From contig CALXEU010000063.1 of assembly GCA_944387395.1 (NCBI GenBank), positions 1 through 36,529 of the forward strand: a stretch of 36,529 nt of DNA, read 5' to 3'. Under the pieces are notes generated by a model. It had not been told where the DNA came from. It ran no database searches and saw only the letters and a list, made by a program, of their open reading frames with translations. How positions within the stretch are numbered: position 1 is the stretch's first letter; each line of letters starts with the position of its first letter. This document shows positions 14,683-23,303 of this stretch, one piece after another. A program made the position numbers and the translations under genes. The DNA comes from an uncultured Clostridia bacterium. GTDB taxonomy: Bacteria; Bacillota; Clostridia; TANB77; CAG-508.

Positions 14683-15666
14683 TTATTCACTCTTTTTCTC
14701 TCTAGTCATAAGCATTGCAACCGCATCTTTTGGATTTAGATTATTATATAATATATCATACACTGCATTTACAATTGGCATTTCTACATTATATTTCTTT
14801 GCAAGTTCATAAGCTACATTTATATTATCAATACTTTCTATAACCATTCCTATTTCTTTTTTTGCTTGCTCAACTGTATAGCCTTTACCAATCAATCTTC
14901 CAGCTCTTCTGTTTCTAGAATGTTCACTCATACAAGTAACAATAAGATCTCCTAAACCTGAAAGTCCATAAAAAGTATCATGCTTTCCGCCCATTGCAAC
15001 GCCAAGTCTTGTAATTTCTACTAGTCCTCTTGATACTAGAGCTGCAAAGCTATTATCTCCTAGATTTAATTCTGCAGCAATTCCTGCGCAAAATGCTATA
15101 ATATTTTTAAGTGCACCTCCAAGTTCAACTCCTAAAACATCATCAGATGTGTATACTCTAACTTTTTCGTTCATAAAAGTTTCCTGTACTAAATCTTGAA
15201 CTTCTTTATCTTTTGATGCAATAACAATTGCTGTTGGAATTCCAATAGAAACTTCTTCTGCGTGACTTGGTCCTGAAAAATTTCCATATTTAACATTTGG
15301 CATTTCTTGTTCAATTATTTCACTAAGCGTACATAGTGTATTTTCTTCAAATCCCTTTGCACACATTATTATTGGCTGATTTGTTACATATTCTTTATAT
15401 TTTTGTATTGTTGCTCTTACAAATTTTGATGGAGTTACATGTAAAATCATATCTGAGTCCTTAATTACTTTGTCAATTTCTGTATAGCATGTTATATTTT
15501 CTCCAATTATTGCATTTGGAAGAAATTTGCATTTTCTTTCATTGTTAATTGCATCGGCTTCTTCCTTGGTAAACGACCATATTTTTACATTATTTCCTGC
15601 ATTTGATAAATGTATTGCAAGGGCAACTCCCCATGTTCCGCTTCCTATTATTGCTATATTTTTCAT
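14683..15666 (-). CDS. gpsA: Glycerol-3-phosphate dehydrogenase [NAD(P)+]
   Basis: Reduces dihydroxyacetone phosphate to sn-glycerol 3-phosphate for phospholipid synthesis. The 327-aa protein has the N-terminal dinucleotide fold IGSGTWGVALA (6-16), LHVTPSKFVR, CAKGFE, SGPSHAEEV, GVELGGALKNIIAFCAGI with the catalytic Lys, and the C-terminal GLSGLGDLIVTC with SRNRRAGRLIGKG. Length is standard. GAGG lies about 9 bases before ATG. plsY, whose product uses glycerol 3-phosphate, lies upstream, but a long hairpin and a repeat intervene in the 273-base gap, so the two may be transcribed separately. Confidence 0.97.
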   Translation of the reverse strand: MKNIAIIGSGTWGVALAIHLSNAGNNVKIWSFTKEEADAINNERKCKFLPNAIIGENITCYTEIDKVIKDSDMILHVTPSKFVRATIQKYKEYVTNQPIIMCAKGFEENTLCTLSEIIEQEMPNVKYGNFSGPSHAEEVSIGIPTAIVIASKDKEVQDLVQETFMNEKVRVYTSDDVLGVELGGALKNIIAFCAGIAAELNLGDNSFAALVSRGLVEITRLGVAMGGKHDTFYGLSGLGDLIVTCMSEHSRNRRAGRLIGKGYTVEQAKKEIGMVIESIDNINVAYELAKKYNVEMPIVNAVYDILYNNLNPKDAVAMLMTREKKSE

Positions 15667-15765
15667 AATATTTTCCTCTAAGATATAAAATTTAGGTTTT
15701 AATTTTAGGATATCCTATAACCTATTTATAATATAATAAATTGCTTTATCATATATATTGTTACG

Positions 15766-15827
15766 AGAACAAATCGGAAAGCCTTAAAATTTATGCATTT
15801 TTCTTTGGCTTTCCGTAAATTTGTTCT
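15766..15827 (+). repeat. Dispersed long-hairpin repeat, copy A
   Basis: The left arm AGAACAAATCGGAAAGCC (15766-15783) pairs with GGCTTTCCG, a TAA bulge, and ATTTGTTCT (15807-15827), an 18-bp stem. The same sequence, including the flanking GCGCC, recurs inverted at 21079-21154. Here it lies in the 15667-15939 gap between plsY and gpsA. Confidence 0.8.
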
Positions 15828-15864
15828 GCGCCAAATTTATATAATAAATTTGTGTGCAATACTT

Positions 15865-15902
15865 TATATAATAGAAAGTCATCATGACTTTCCTATTATA
15901 TA
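15865..15902 (-). terminator. Long hairpin downstream of plsY
   Basis: TATATAATAG plus AAAGTCAT (15865-15882) pairs with ATGACTTT plus CTATTATATA (15884-15902), an 18-bp stem with one bulged base and a single-base loop. It starts 38 bases after the plsY stop. There is no clear T-run, so termination is likely but not certain. Confidence 0.55.
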
Positions 15903-15939
15903 ATAGCAATTATACTATCTCATTTAATATTGTACAATT

Positions 15940-16569
15940 TTATTTTGTGCCCTTAAAACTTAATTTATTTTCTTTTCCTTCAAGTAATCTTTGTATATTA
16001 GTTCTATGATTATATAAAACAAATACAGCTAAAATTATTCCAAATATTATATAATTTCCTTGTACTAAGTAATTTGTGTGAATAAATATTGTTAAAACTG
16101 GAAATAGCACTGCTGCTGCACATGAACCTAAAGAAACGAATCTTGTAAGAGCCATCAATAATAATGCAAATACTAAACAAATTAATGCAATTTGCCAATT
16201 TGTAATTAATAAAACTCCTAGAGATGTTGCTACTCCCTTTCCTCCTTTAAACTTAAAGAATATTGGAAATGTATGTCCTACCACAACAAATATTCCTGCA
16301 AGCTGAACAAGTAATGCTGCATCTAAATCTTCCATAATTTTTCCTGCAATGCATCCTAGCAAAACAGCCAAAACTCCTTTTAAACAATCACAAAGTAATG
16401 TAAGTGCAGCTGCTTTTTTTCCTACTGTTCTTAATACATTTGTGCTTCCAGCATTTCCACTTCCCTTCTCTCTTACATCAAATCCACCTATTTTCTTACT
16501 AAAAATAACTGAAAAGCTAATACTTCCTAATAAATATGCAATTACTGCAACTATAATATATGTTGCCAT
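15940..16569 (-). CDS. plsY: Acyl phosphate:glycerol-3-phosphate acyltransferase
   Basis: Membrane enzyme that acylates glycerol 3-phosphate with acyl phosphate, the first step of phospholipid synthesis. The 209-aa protein has about five to seven hydrophobic helices and the PlsY motifs GSGNAGSTNVLR, VVGHTFPIFFKFKGGKG and YNHRTNIQRLLEG near the C-terminus. ATG at 16567-16569 is preferred over an in-frame GTG at 16576-16578, because AAGGAG abuts the GTG but lies 10 bases before the ATG. It begins 5 bases after the der stop, with its ribosome binding site inside der, so der-plsY are cotranscribed. gpsA downstream supplies its substrate. Confidence 0.96.
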   Translation of the reverse strand: MATYIIVAVIAYLLGSISFSVIFSKKIGGFDVREKGSGNAGSTNVLRTVGKKAAALTLLCDCLKGVLAVLLGCIAGKIMEDLDAALLVQLAGIFVVVGHTFPIFFKFKGGKGVATSLGVLLITNWQIALICLVFALLLMALTRFVSLGSCAAAVLFPVLTIFIHTNYLVQGNYIIFGIILAVFVLYNHRTNIQRLLEGKENKLSFKGTK

Positions 16570-16574
16570 AAAAA

Positions 16575-17903
16575 TCACTCTCCTTTTTCTATTTTTTCTC
16601 TTGCTATAATTCTAACTGGTGTTCCTACTAATCCAAACTCTTTTCTTAATTGATTTACTAAATATCTTTCATATGAAAAGTGGAATAGTTTTTTATTATT
16701 TACAAATACTACAAATGTTGGTGGTTTTGTAGACGCCTGTGTCATATAATATAATTTTAGTCTTTTTCCTTTATCTGTAGGCGGCTGAACAACTGCAATT
16801 GCTTCATTTAGTACCTGATTTAAAACTGATGTTGATACTCTAAGTGCGTTTTGACTAGCTACCTTGTTTATTAAATCAAATATTTTTTCTACCCTTTGAC
16901 CTGTTTTTGCAGATATGAATATTATTGGTGCATATGATAAATATGGTAATTTTTCATATACATCTTTTGTATATTTTTCTAATGTTCCATTCTCTTTTTC
17001 ATATTCGTCCCATTTATTAACTGCAATTATAACACCTTTTCCTGCTTCATGCGCCTCTCCTGCGACCTTTGTATCTTGCTCTGTTACTCCTTCATTTGCA
17101 TCTAACATTAATATACAAACATCTGCTCTTTCAATCGCAAGTAGTGTTCTAGCTACGCTATATTTTTCTATTTTTTCACTTACTTTACTATGTCTACGTA
17201 AACCAGCAGTATCTATAAAAATGTATTTTCCATGCTCATTTTCAAAATTTGAATCTATTGCATCTCTAGTAGTTCCAGCTACATTGCTTACAATTAATCT
17301 ATTTTCACCTAAAATTTTATTTATAAGTGACGATTTTCCTACATTTGGCCTTCCTATAATTGCAACTTTTGTCTCTAAGCTTTCTTCTTCATCTTCTTGC
17401 TTTGGAGGTAGTCTATTATATATTTCGTCTAGAACATCACCTATTCCTATTGCATTTACAGAAGATACTCTAAAAGGATCTCCTAATCCCAAATTATAAA
17501 ATTCGTATAATTCAGGAACATCTTTTCCGAAATTGTCTGACTTATTACAAACTAATACAATTGTTTTTTTAGATTTTCTTAACATTTGTGCTATTTCGTA
17601 ATCTTGTGATGTTACTCCTTGTTTTATATCTGTTACAAAAACAATAACATCTGCCATAGCTATTGCAATGTTTGCTTGTTCTTTCATCTGTATAGAAATA
17701 TTATCTGTTTCATCAAATTCTATACCTCCAGTATCTATTAGTGTAAAAAATCTCCCCCTCCAGTTTGCTTCTCCATATACTCTGTCTCTGGTAACTCCTG
17801 GAGTGTCTTCTACTATTGAAATTCGTTTTCCCACTATATAGTTAAAAAATGTGGACTTTCCTACATTTGGTCTTCCAACTATTGCTACCATTGGTTTTGA
17901 CAT
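16575..17903 (-). CDS. der: Ribosome-assembly GTPase Der (EngA)
   Basis: Essential double-GTPase for 50S subunit maturation. The 442-aa protein has two consecutive G domains: the first with GRPNVGKST (10-18), DTGG and NKSD, the second with GRPNVGKSS, DTAG and NKWD. A C-terminal KH-like domain follows, with KRLKLYYMTQAS, PPTFVVFVN and YLVNQLRKEFGLVGTPVRI. Length is typical. The GGAAGGA ribosome binding site about 12 bases upstream of ATG lies inside the dispersed leader repeat (17916-17969). der and plsY are spaced by 5 bases. Confidence 0.98.
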   Translation of the reverse strand: MSKPMVAIVGRPNVGKSTFFNYIVGKRISIVEDTPGVTRDRVYGEANWRGRFFTLIDTGGIEFDETDNISIQMKEQANIAIAMADVIVFVTDIKQGVTSQDYEIAQMLRKSKKTIVLVCNKSDNFGKDVPELYEFYNLGLGDPFRVSSVNAIGIGDVLDEIYNRLPPKQEDEEESLETKVAIIGRPNVGKSSLINKILGENRLIVSNVAGTTRDAIDSNFENEHGKYIFIDTAGLRRHSKVSEKIEKYSVARTLLAIERADVCILMLDANEGVTEQDTKVAGEAHEAGKGVIIAVNKWDEYEKENGTLEKYTKDVYEKLPYLSYAPIIFISAKTGQRVEKIFDLINKVASQNALRVSTSVLNQVLNEAIAVVQPPTDKGKRLKLYYMTQASTKPPTFVVFVNNKKLFHFSYERYLVNQLRKEFGLVGTPVRIIAREKIEKGE

Positions 17904-17915
17904 ATTTTGTTATCA

Positions 17916-17969
17916 TTCCTTCCTCAAGGTACAAATCAGGTTGGAAAAGAATTAAATTTTTCAACCTTT
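17916..17969 (-). repeat. Dispersed leader repeat, copy 2 (upstream of der)
   Basis: The minus strand reads GGTTGAAAAATTTAATTC, then TTTTCCAACC, TGATTTGTACC and GAGGAAGGAATG. GGTTGAAAAA pairs with TTTTCCAACC over 10 positions, one a G-U pair, around an 8-base loop. It is almost identical to the leaders of gatD and disA and contains the der ribosome binding site. Confidence 0.82.
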
Positions 17970-18033
17970 CACCTTCTTTTCTTATTTACGTATATATTCT
18001 ACTATAAAACCTAAAAAATAACAAGTAATTTTT

Positions 18034-19284
18034 TTATCTTTCATTATCTATAGTGTCTTGTTGATTAGAAAATGGTTGTGGCTCTGTAATACCTTCATTA
18101 TATATTTTTTCTTCTTGATATCTATCTTCAAAAAGTTCAGCCATTAATGTCATTTCTGGTAACTTTTCATCATTTTCTAATACATAGATATGATCTAAAT
18201 CAATTACAACAAGTTCACCTTTTTTTAGTACTTCATTTGCACTTCCAATCAATCCTGCTGTATATGGTTCAACATGTAATTCTTTTCCACATAAATTTGG
18301 TTTATTGTCTTTTAGAAGTCTACCAACATTATCATATCTTAAATCTGCACAAATAATGCCATCTTCTCTCAGCTCCTTATATAGCTGGTACAATTGTTCT
18401 CTATCAATTTCTTTTGGTGGGGTTTCTACATAGTCTTGAACTTCTACACAAGCAAATCTTTCATATTTATGTTTTTTTAGTTCTATTCTTAATTCTGGTT
18501 GTAAAATTCTTCTATGATTTGGAATTTTATATGTTGCTCTTGGATGTCCAATTTTAAGTACTTTTTGTCCTATTATATAAACTCGTGAATACGCTCCTTT
18601 ATCTTTGACCCACTCTATATCTATTGGACTTTTATTTTCACTTTCTAATAATTCTTCTAATATGGTTGCTACTAACTGTGAGTTTTCCTTACATGAACTT
18701 TTGAATTCTTGATTATCTGTTTTCTTTTCATCATATGCTAGCACTGTTTCTATCTGCATTAGCATTGCTTCTGAAATAGCATCTAGATTTTTTTCTAACT
18801 TTTTATTTAATAATAAATCTCCTTCTGTTGATATTCCCTTTAGAATTCTTATGCTAGGAAATAATCTTACTGGATCTATATTTTGAATAATAGATTTTAA
18901 ATTTTGCTCTAATATATTTTTTCCATTAGGCACTTTTATAGAAAATTGCTCTAAAAAATCATATGTAGAATTTATATTGCTATCTTTATTTAAATATCCG
19001 ATTATTTTTATTATATTATCAGATATTATTTTATAAAATTCCGGATAATTTAATAGTGCTTCTATTATCCAACAAATATGCTTTTCTTCTGATTCTAGTA
19101 TTTTAAATAAGTTATCTTTTATTATATCTAAAGGGCCTTTCCTATGTATGCTAAAAAAGGTTTTTATTTTATCGACATTTGATTTTCTTGATAAACTTTT
19201 TCCTTCCTCTATGATTTGCATTACCAGAGTATATTTATCTATGTTTTTATCTTTTAATTTTCTTAAAAATTCTATTTGTGTCAT
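18034..19284 (-). CDS. Atypical protein-kinase-like protein with helical N-terminal region
   Basis: 416 aa, not assignable to a named family. Residues 1-215 are helical and look like a repeat or scaffold region. Residues about 225-385 show the order of a kinase fold: GAYSRVY (230-236) as a short glycine loop, VLKIG with Lys244, CADLRYDNVG (312-321) with Asp314 and Asn319 as a catalytic loop, and VVIDLDHI (359-366) with Asp362 as the metal-binding DFG equivalent. The sequence is far from Hanks-type kinases and could be a small-molecule kinase. It overlaps the upstream PF10131 gene by 38 bases, so it is probably translationally coupled; the ribosome binding site is weak (AAGAG). A short acidic, Gln-rich tail ends the protein. 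Kinase activity is an inference. Confidence 0.75.
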   Translation of the reverse strand: MTQIEFLRKLKDKNIDKYTLVMQIIEEGKSLSRKSNVDKIKTFFSIHRKGPLDIIKDNLFKILESEEKHICWIIEALLNYPEFYKIISDNIIKIIGYLNKDSNINSTYDFLEQFSIKVPNGKNILEQNLKSIIQNIDPVRLFPSIRILKGISTEGDLLLNKKLEKNLDAISEAMLMQIETVLAYDEKKTDNQEFKSSCKENSQLVATILEELLESENKSPIDIEWVKDKGAYSRVYIIGQKVLKIGHPRATYKIPNHRRILQPELRIELKKHKYERFACVEVQDYVETPPKEIDREQLYQLYKELREDGIICADLRYDNVGRLLKDNKPNLCGKELHVEPYTAGLIGSANEVLKKGELVVIDLDHIYVLENDEKLPEMTLMAELFEDRYQEEKIYNEGITEPQPFSNQQDTIDNER

Positions 19285-21034
19285 TTTTTCTCTTTTCCAT
19301 TTCCTTATATATAAAAATAATTAATATAATTGCACCTAAAATTGATATGCAGTACGAGGCAAGCATTGCATTTGTTCCTAAATATTTTACTTGTATTTTA
19401 CTGTTATTACAAGCTTTTTCTAGCGTTATTTGAATAAATCCTTTGTCTGATTCTGTATATTTTATTTCATTTCCATCTTGATAAATTCTGTATCCTAAAT
19501 AATATGTATATGGAAGTTCAATAATAGTATTTTCTTCTACATTTGAAATTTCTAGTTGCATATTTGAACCATCTTTTTCATAGTAAGAAATTATAGTATT
19601 TACTTCATTTAATATCATTGGCTCATCTTTTCTATTTGTAACATAATCTAAATTATTAAACATTTTACTTGGCATATATTCCATACTTGCCATTCCAGCA
19701 TGTACTCTACCAGTATTTTCTGTTAGTTTTATTGGCTCTAGTAAGTCTTTTTCTTTATATGTTGTTCCTTCAAAGTCTATTTTGTTTTTATATGGAATTA
19801 TTAACAGTGCTGTTAGAGTTGTAAGTACTATTACATCCTTTATTTTAAAATTTTTAATTAGTACTCCATAGTTTACTGCAGCTATAAGGCTAAAGAAAAA
19901 TGCAGTAAATTCAAACAGTCTAAATGTAAATTGTATCATTGTTAAAATGCTTGGTAGTTTCTCAAATGGGAATATATTTAAAGTCATTATTGTTAAAATT
20001 ATTCCTATTACTAAAAATGTTATATGTATTGTTTTATATTCTTTTGAAACTTTTTTCATTGCAATTGGTGTTAATATTAATCCTATTACTGTTACTAGTC
20101 CAATTTCATAAATCATTGTCTGATTTTTAGTTGTTAAGAATAATTCGTGAAAATTAATTTTATAATATTCTAGTACTTCTATTCTTTGCATTCTTCCAGG
20201 TACAAATACTTCATATGAGTTTGCTAAATAGTGTTCTAAGAGTGGAACCCAATAAAAGCTTGTAATTACTATTGCAAAGAGTATGTTTTGAATTAGTTTT
20301 ATTATTATTTGTAATACCTCTTTTTTAGCTTCTTTATTTAATTTGCTTTTTACTATTTTCTTTATTATAAATATTGTTAGATATATTAAGCATAGAATTG
20401 CAGTGTACATTGTTATTACTGTGTGCGTTAGTATTAGCCCTATTGTTCCTATTGCAAGTCTGTAAGATCTTTTATTTTCGTTTATGATTATATACATACC
20501 TTCAAATATTATTGGTATGAATATAAATGATGTTAGTTCTGCAAGTGCAACTCTAATATACATGTCTGTTATTCTATATGGTGCCAGTATGTATAGTATC
20601 GCAGAAAGTGTAGCTATTTTTTTTATATTGCTTTCATCATTTACAATTTTTGTTCCTTTTAATATTCTTTTTGTAAACTTATACATTGTTATTCCAGATA
20701 TTAATGTTACTATAAACATAAATACTTTTAGTATTTGTATATAACTTAGATTAAATATTTTTAGAAGAAGCGGAACATAGCTTGTAAATGGACTATAAAA
20801 TATGTTCCATGAGTATCCAAAATTGTTACAAAAATTAGACATTATAAGAGGCAAGAATTGTTTTGCCTCTATTGTTTGATATGTTCCTATTAGTCTGCAT
20901 ATATGTTGTATCCCGTCATCTGTACATACATTAAGATCTTTAGAAAATAAAGGAATGCTAATTATTAGTGAACTTATAATAATCATTAAATAATATATAT
21001 AGTTTGTTTTATATTTTTCTTTAAAAGTTTTCAT
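19247..21034 (-). CDS. PF10131-type multi-pass membrane protein, GT-C-like
   Basis: 595 aa with about ten to twelve hydrophobic helices. It resembles the family named 6-pyruvoyl-tetrahydropterin synthase-related membrane domain (PF10131), which is related to YfhO/GT-C glycosyltransferases; the pterin name is misleading. After the first helix comes TDDGIQHICRLIGTY (38-52), with the acidic pair Asp39-Asp40 where GT-C enzymes hold their catalytic Asp, and later the family-type NFGYSWNIFYSPFTSYVPLL. The C-terminal soluble part (about 430-560) is beta-rich, followed by a last helix. GGAG lies 7 bases upstream. It is the tandem paralogue of the gene at 21123 and overlaps the kinase-like gene. Probably a lipid-linked sugar transferase for the cell surface; the substrate is unknown. 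Confidence 0.82.
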   Translation of the reverse strand: MKTFKEKYKTNYIYYLMIIISSLIISIPLFSKDLNVCTDDGIQHICRLIGTYQTIEAKQFLPLIMSNFCNNFGYSWNIFYSPFTSYVPLLLKIFNLSYIQILKVFMFIVTLISGITMYKFTKRILKGTKIVNDESNIKKIATLSAILYILAPYRITDMYIRVALAELTSFIFIPIIFEGMYIIINENKRSYRLAIGTIGLILTHTVITMYTAILCLIYLTIFIIKKIVKSKLNKEAKKEVLQIIIKLIQNILFAIVITSFYWVPLLEHYLANSYEVFVPGRMQRIEVLEYYKINFHELFLTTKNQTMIYEIGLVTVIGLILTPIAMKKVSKEYKTIHITFLVIGIILTIMTLNIFPFEKLPSILTMIQFTFRLFEFTAFFFSLIAAVNYGVLIKNFKIKDVIVLTTLTALLIIPYKNKIDFEGTTYKEKDLLEPIKLTENTGRVHAGMASMEYMPSKMFNNLDYVTNRKDEPMILNEVNTIISYYEKDGSNMQLEISNVEENTIIELPYTYYLGYRIYQDGNEIKYTESDKGFIQITLEKACNNSKIQVKYLGTNAMLASYCISILGAIILIIFIYKEMEKRKNDTNRIFKKIKR

Positions 21035-21082
21035 TGACTCTCTCCAAAGTTTTTTACTTAGTATTTTTTATATAATTGGCGC

Positions 21083-21154
21083 AGAACAAATTTACGAAAA
21101 GCCAAAGAGAAAAACATAAATTTTAATAAATTTTAAAACTTTCCGATTTGTTCT
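21083..21154 (-). repeat. Dispersed long-hairpin repeat, copy B, overlapping a gene end
   Basis: Inverted relative to copy A at 15766-15827 and sharing arms and GCGCC flank; the central loop differs by a short insertion. Bases 21123-21154 also encode the last residues (NKSESFKIY) and stop of the membrane protein gene at 21123-22880. Confidence 0.78.
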
Positions 21155-22880
21155 TATAAAGAATAATATATATTATAAATAAAATCAATGCTATTGCAGA
21201 AATTATATAAGATATTTTTTCCACTATAGTTCCTCTATAACTTACTTCTATTCTAGCCTCTTTAATATCTTCTGGTATCTGTATTGCTACAAACCCATTT
21301 TCTGATTCGAACGTATTTAGTTTTATTGTTTTATTATCAACATATATTGTAGACTCGTATCCAATATAATAAATATATGGTAATTCAAGTACAGTGCCTG
21401 CTCTTATATCCTTTATTATAAATTCTAATTCTAATTTATTTTTTTCTTCATTGCTAATACTTGATTTTCCAGATAAAACATATACTTTATCATCACGGTT
21501 TTGTATATAAGTGTTATCTGCTTTGTCAGGTAAGTATTCTCTATTTATAGAGTAGTGAGATAGTGTTTCTTGTGATAGTACCCATTCTTCATATTCTAAA
21601 TCTTGCATTTCTTTTTGTTCTTCATATTTGTAATTATAATTAATTTTAGTCATACTTAAAATAATTAGAATTATAGATGTTATAAGTAAAATATTCTTTT
21701 TACTTTCTTTGTCTTTTGATATTATTTGTATTAATGTGTATAGATTTATTGCTCCTATTACAGATAATGCAAATTCTAAGAACATTACCATTCTCCATGC
21801 AAATTGTATTGTTGTAAGTAGATTTGGCATTATAAACCATGGAAAAAATCTTGTTGCCATCCATAATGAAATTATTGCTGTTATTAAGAAAAATATATAA
21901 TCTTCTTTTATATTTTCTTCTGTTTTTTTGTATGCAAGTATTCCTATTAATGTTAGTATAATAAGTGGTAGTCCTAATTTAAATGATGTATCTTCTTTTT
22001 CAAAATTATCAAAAAGAAATTGGCGTATGTTTATCCCTGTATTTTGTACATCTGCTCCGTTACTTCTCATTGCAGATGCGGAGAATATACTATACTCACA
22101 AGCTAATCTATTTTCAAATAATGGAATTAAGAAAAATACTGACATTGCTATTATAAAAACTATATTTATGATAATGTTTTTTATCTTTTTTTTATCAACA
22201 TACCAAGTTTTGTTTTCTTTTTTGTAAACTATTTTATTTAGGTATAGAATTAAGTATAGTAATGCAAATATTGCTGTATATTCTGTAGAAATTGTATGTG
22301 TTAAAATTAATCCTGTAGCTCCAATTGCTATAAAATAATGTTTTTTTCCATCACCTTTTAGCAGATTATGAAGTCCTAAAAATACCAATGGTATAAACAT
22401 ATATGCTGAAAATTCGCCTATTGCAAATCTATGGTATATAGTTTCTAATCTGTATGGAATAAATATATATATTATTGCCCCTAATAACGATATTTCACGT
22501 TTTTTAGTAAATTCTAGTATCATTTGGTACATTGTAAATCCAGAAACTAATATTGTAAAAAACGAATAGATTTTTAGTGCATCATAATAGTGTTTTGTAA
22601 ATAATTTAAATATTATAGGTAAGTATGTTACAATTGGTTGGTAAAATATATTTATTCCATATCCAAATCCTCTACAAAATTGTGAGTATATGTATGGAGG
22701 AAAAACTCCTGCTTGTATAATCTTTTCTACTCCAATTGTTCTTAATATATGTATAAATCCATCGTCTGTGCCATATATTCTTAAATTTATTAATGGAATA
22801 GATGCTAAACATGCTGACATTATTATTAAAATGTAGTGTATTATTTTGTCTTTTCTAATTAGTTCTAAAGTTTTATTCAT
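21123..22880 (-). CDS. PF10131-type multi-pass membrane protein, GT-C-like (paralogue)
   Basis: 585 aa, same architecture as the gene at 19247: first helix, TDDGFIHILRTIG (38-50) with Asp39-Asp40, FGYGINIFYQPIVTYLPII, many hydrophobic helices, a beta-rich segment (about 430-550) and a final helix. The conserved acidic pair suggests an intact GT-C-type site. AAGGAG lies 7 bases before ATG, and a promoter fits at 22914-22942. The last nine residues lie in dispersed repeat copy B, so the natural C-terminus was probably altered by insertion of the repeat. It leads a three-gene unit with the paralogue and the kinase-like gene. Function: probable surface polysaccharide or protein glycosylation, substrate unknown. 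Confidence 0.82.
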   Translation of the reverse strand: MNKTLELIRKDKIIHYILIIMSACLASIPLINLRIYGTDDGFIHILRTIGVEKIIQAGVFPPYIYSQFCRGFGYGINIFYQPIVTYLPIIFKLFTKHYYDALKIYSFFTILVSGFTMYQMILEFTKKREISLLGAIIYIFIPYRLETIYHRFAIGEFSAYMFIPLVFLGLHNLLKGDGKKHYFIAIGATGLILTHTISTEYTAIFALLYLILYLNKIVYKKENKTWYVDKKKIKNIIINIVFIIAMSVFFLIPLFENRLACEYSIFSASAMRSNGADVQNTGINIRQFLFDNFEKEDTSFKLGLPLIILTLIGILAYKKTEENIKEDYIFFLITAIISLWMATRFFPWFIMPNLLTTIQFAWRMVMFLEFALSVIGAINLYTLIQIISKDKESKKNILLITSIILIILSMTKINYNYKYEEQKEMQDLEYEEWVLSQETLSHYSINREYLPDKADNTYIQNRDDKVYVLSGKSSISNEEKNKLELEFIIKDIRAGTVLELPYIYYIGYESTIYVDNKTIKLNTFESENGFVAIQIPEDIKEARIEVSYRGTIVEKISYIISAIALILFIIYIILYKNKSESFKIY

Positions 22881-22913
22881 TAGTGCTCTCCTTGATAATT
22901 AATTATTTCTTAC

Positions 22914-22942
22914 ATTTTAACATATTAAATTAGTATACTCAA
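22914..22942 (-). promoter_or_regulatory. Probable promoter of the PF10131 gene pair
   Basis: Minus strand: -35 TTGAGT (22937-22942), a 17-base spacer and -10 TAAAAT (22914-22919), about 34 bases before ATG. It lies just beyond the rpmF terminator. Confidence 0.6.
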
Positions 22943-22953
22943 TATAGATTGAG

Positions 22954-22986
22954 CAAAAAAATAACAATACTGAAAAGTATTGTTAT
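22954..22986 (-). terminator. Intrinsic terminator of rpmF
   Basis: Perfect 11-bp stem (22961-22971 with 22976-22986), 4-base loop, then seven T on the minus strand (22954-22960). It starts 12 bases after the rpmF stop. Confidence 0.92.
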
Positions 22987-22997
22987 AAAAATAATTT

Positions 22998-23183
22998 TTA
23001 TTCTGCTGTATCTACTGATACTACTTTTTTACCATCATAATAACCACAACTTGGGCAAACTCTATGTTGCATCATTTTTTCGTGGCAATGTGGACATTCA
23101 ACTAAGTTTTTGTTTTCTAATTTCCATGTTGATCTTTTTAAATGTGTTCTTTCTTTAGACCATCTTCTTTTTGGTTGTGCCAT
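22998..23183 (-). CDS. rpmF: 50S ribosomal protein bL32
   Basis: Structural protein of the large ribosomal subunit. The 61-aa protein has the bL32 N-terminus (AQPKRRWSKERTHLKRSTWK) and a complete four-cysteine zinc ribbon, Cys30/Cys33 and Cys43/Cys46 (CPHC, CPSCG), so it is the zinc-dependent C+ form. GGGAGGG lies about 9 bases before ATG. It is transcribed alone between a perfect promoter and a strong terminator. The DUF177 (YceD) gene often found upstream is absent here. Confidence 0.97.
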   Translation of the reverse strand: MAQPKRRWSKERTHLKRSTWKLENKNLVECPHCHEKMMQHRVCPSCGYYDGKKVVSVDTAE

Positions 23184-23251
23184 CTTTTATTCCCTCCCTT
23201 GTATTTTGCTTATGTATATATTTTAATATATTTGCGTTTACGTACTTTAAA

Positions 23252-23280
23252 ATTATACTAGCTTTTTCGTGTTTTGTCAA
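23252..23280 (-). promoter_or_regulatory. Perfect consensus promoter of rpmF
   Basis: Minus strand: TTGACA (23275-23280), 17 bases, TATAAT (23252-23257), 12 of 12 matches. The leader to ATG is about 60 bases. Strong expression is expected for a ribosomal protein. Confidence 0.9.
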
Positions 23281-23303
23281 TAGTTGGTCTTGATTTTTTA
23301 TAT

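Noticed and set aside
16915-17499. Long open frame on the plus strand antisense to der
   Set aside because: It lies wholly inside the certain der gene, has no ribosome binding site, and is made possible by AT-rich codon bias; its composition is that of a reversed coding strand.
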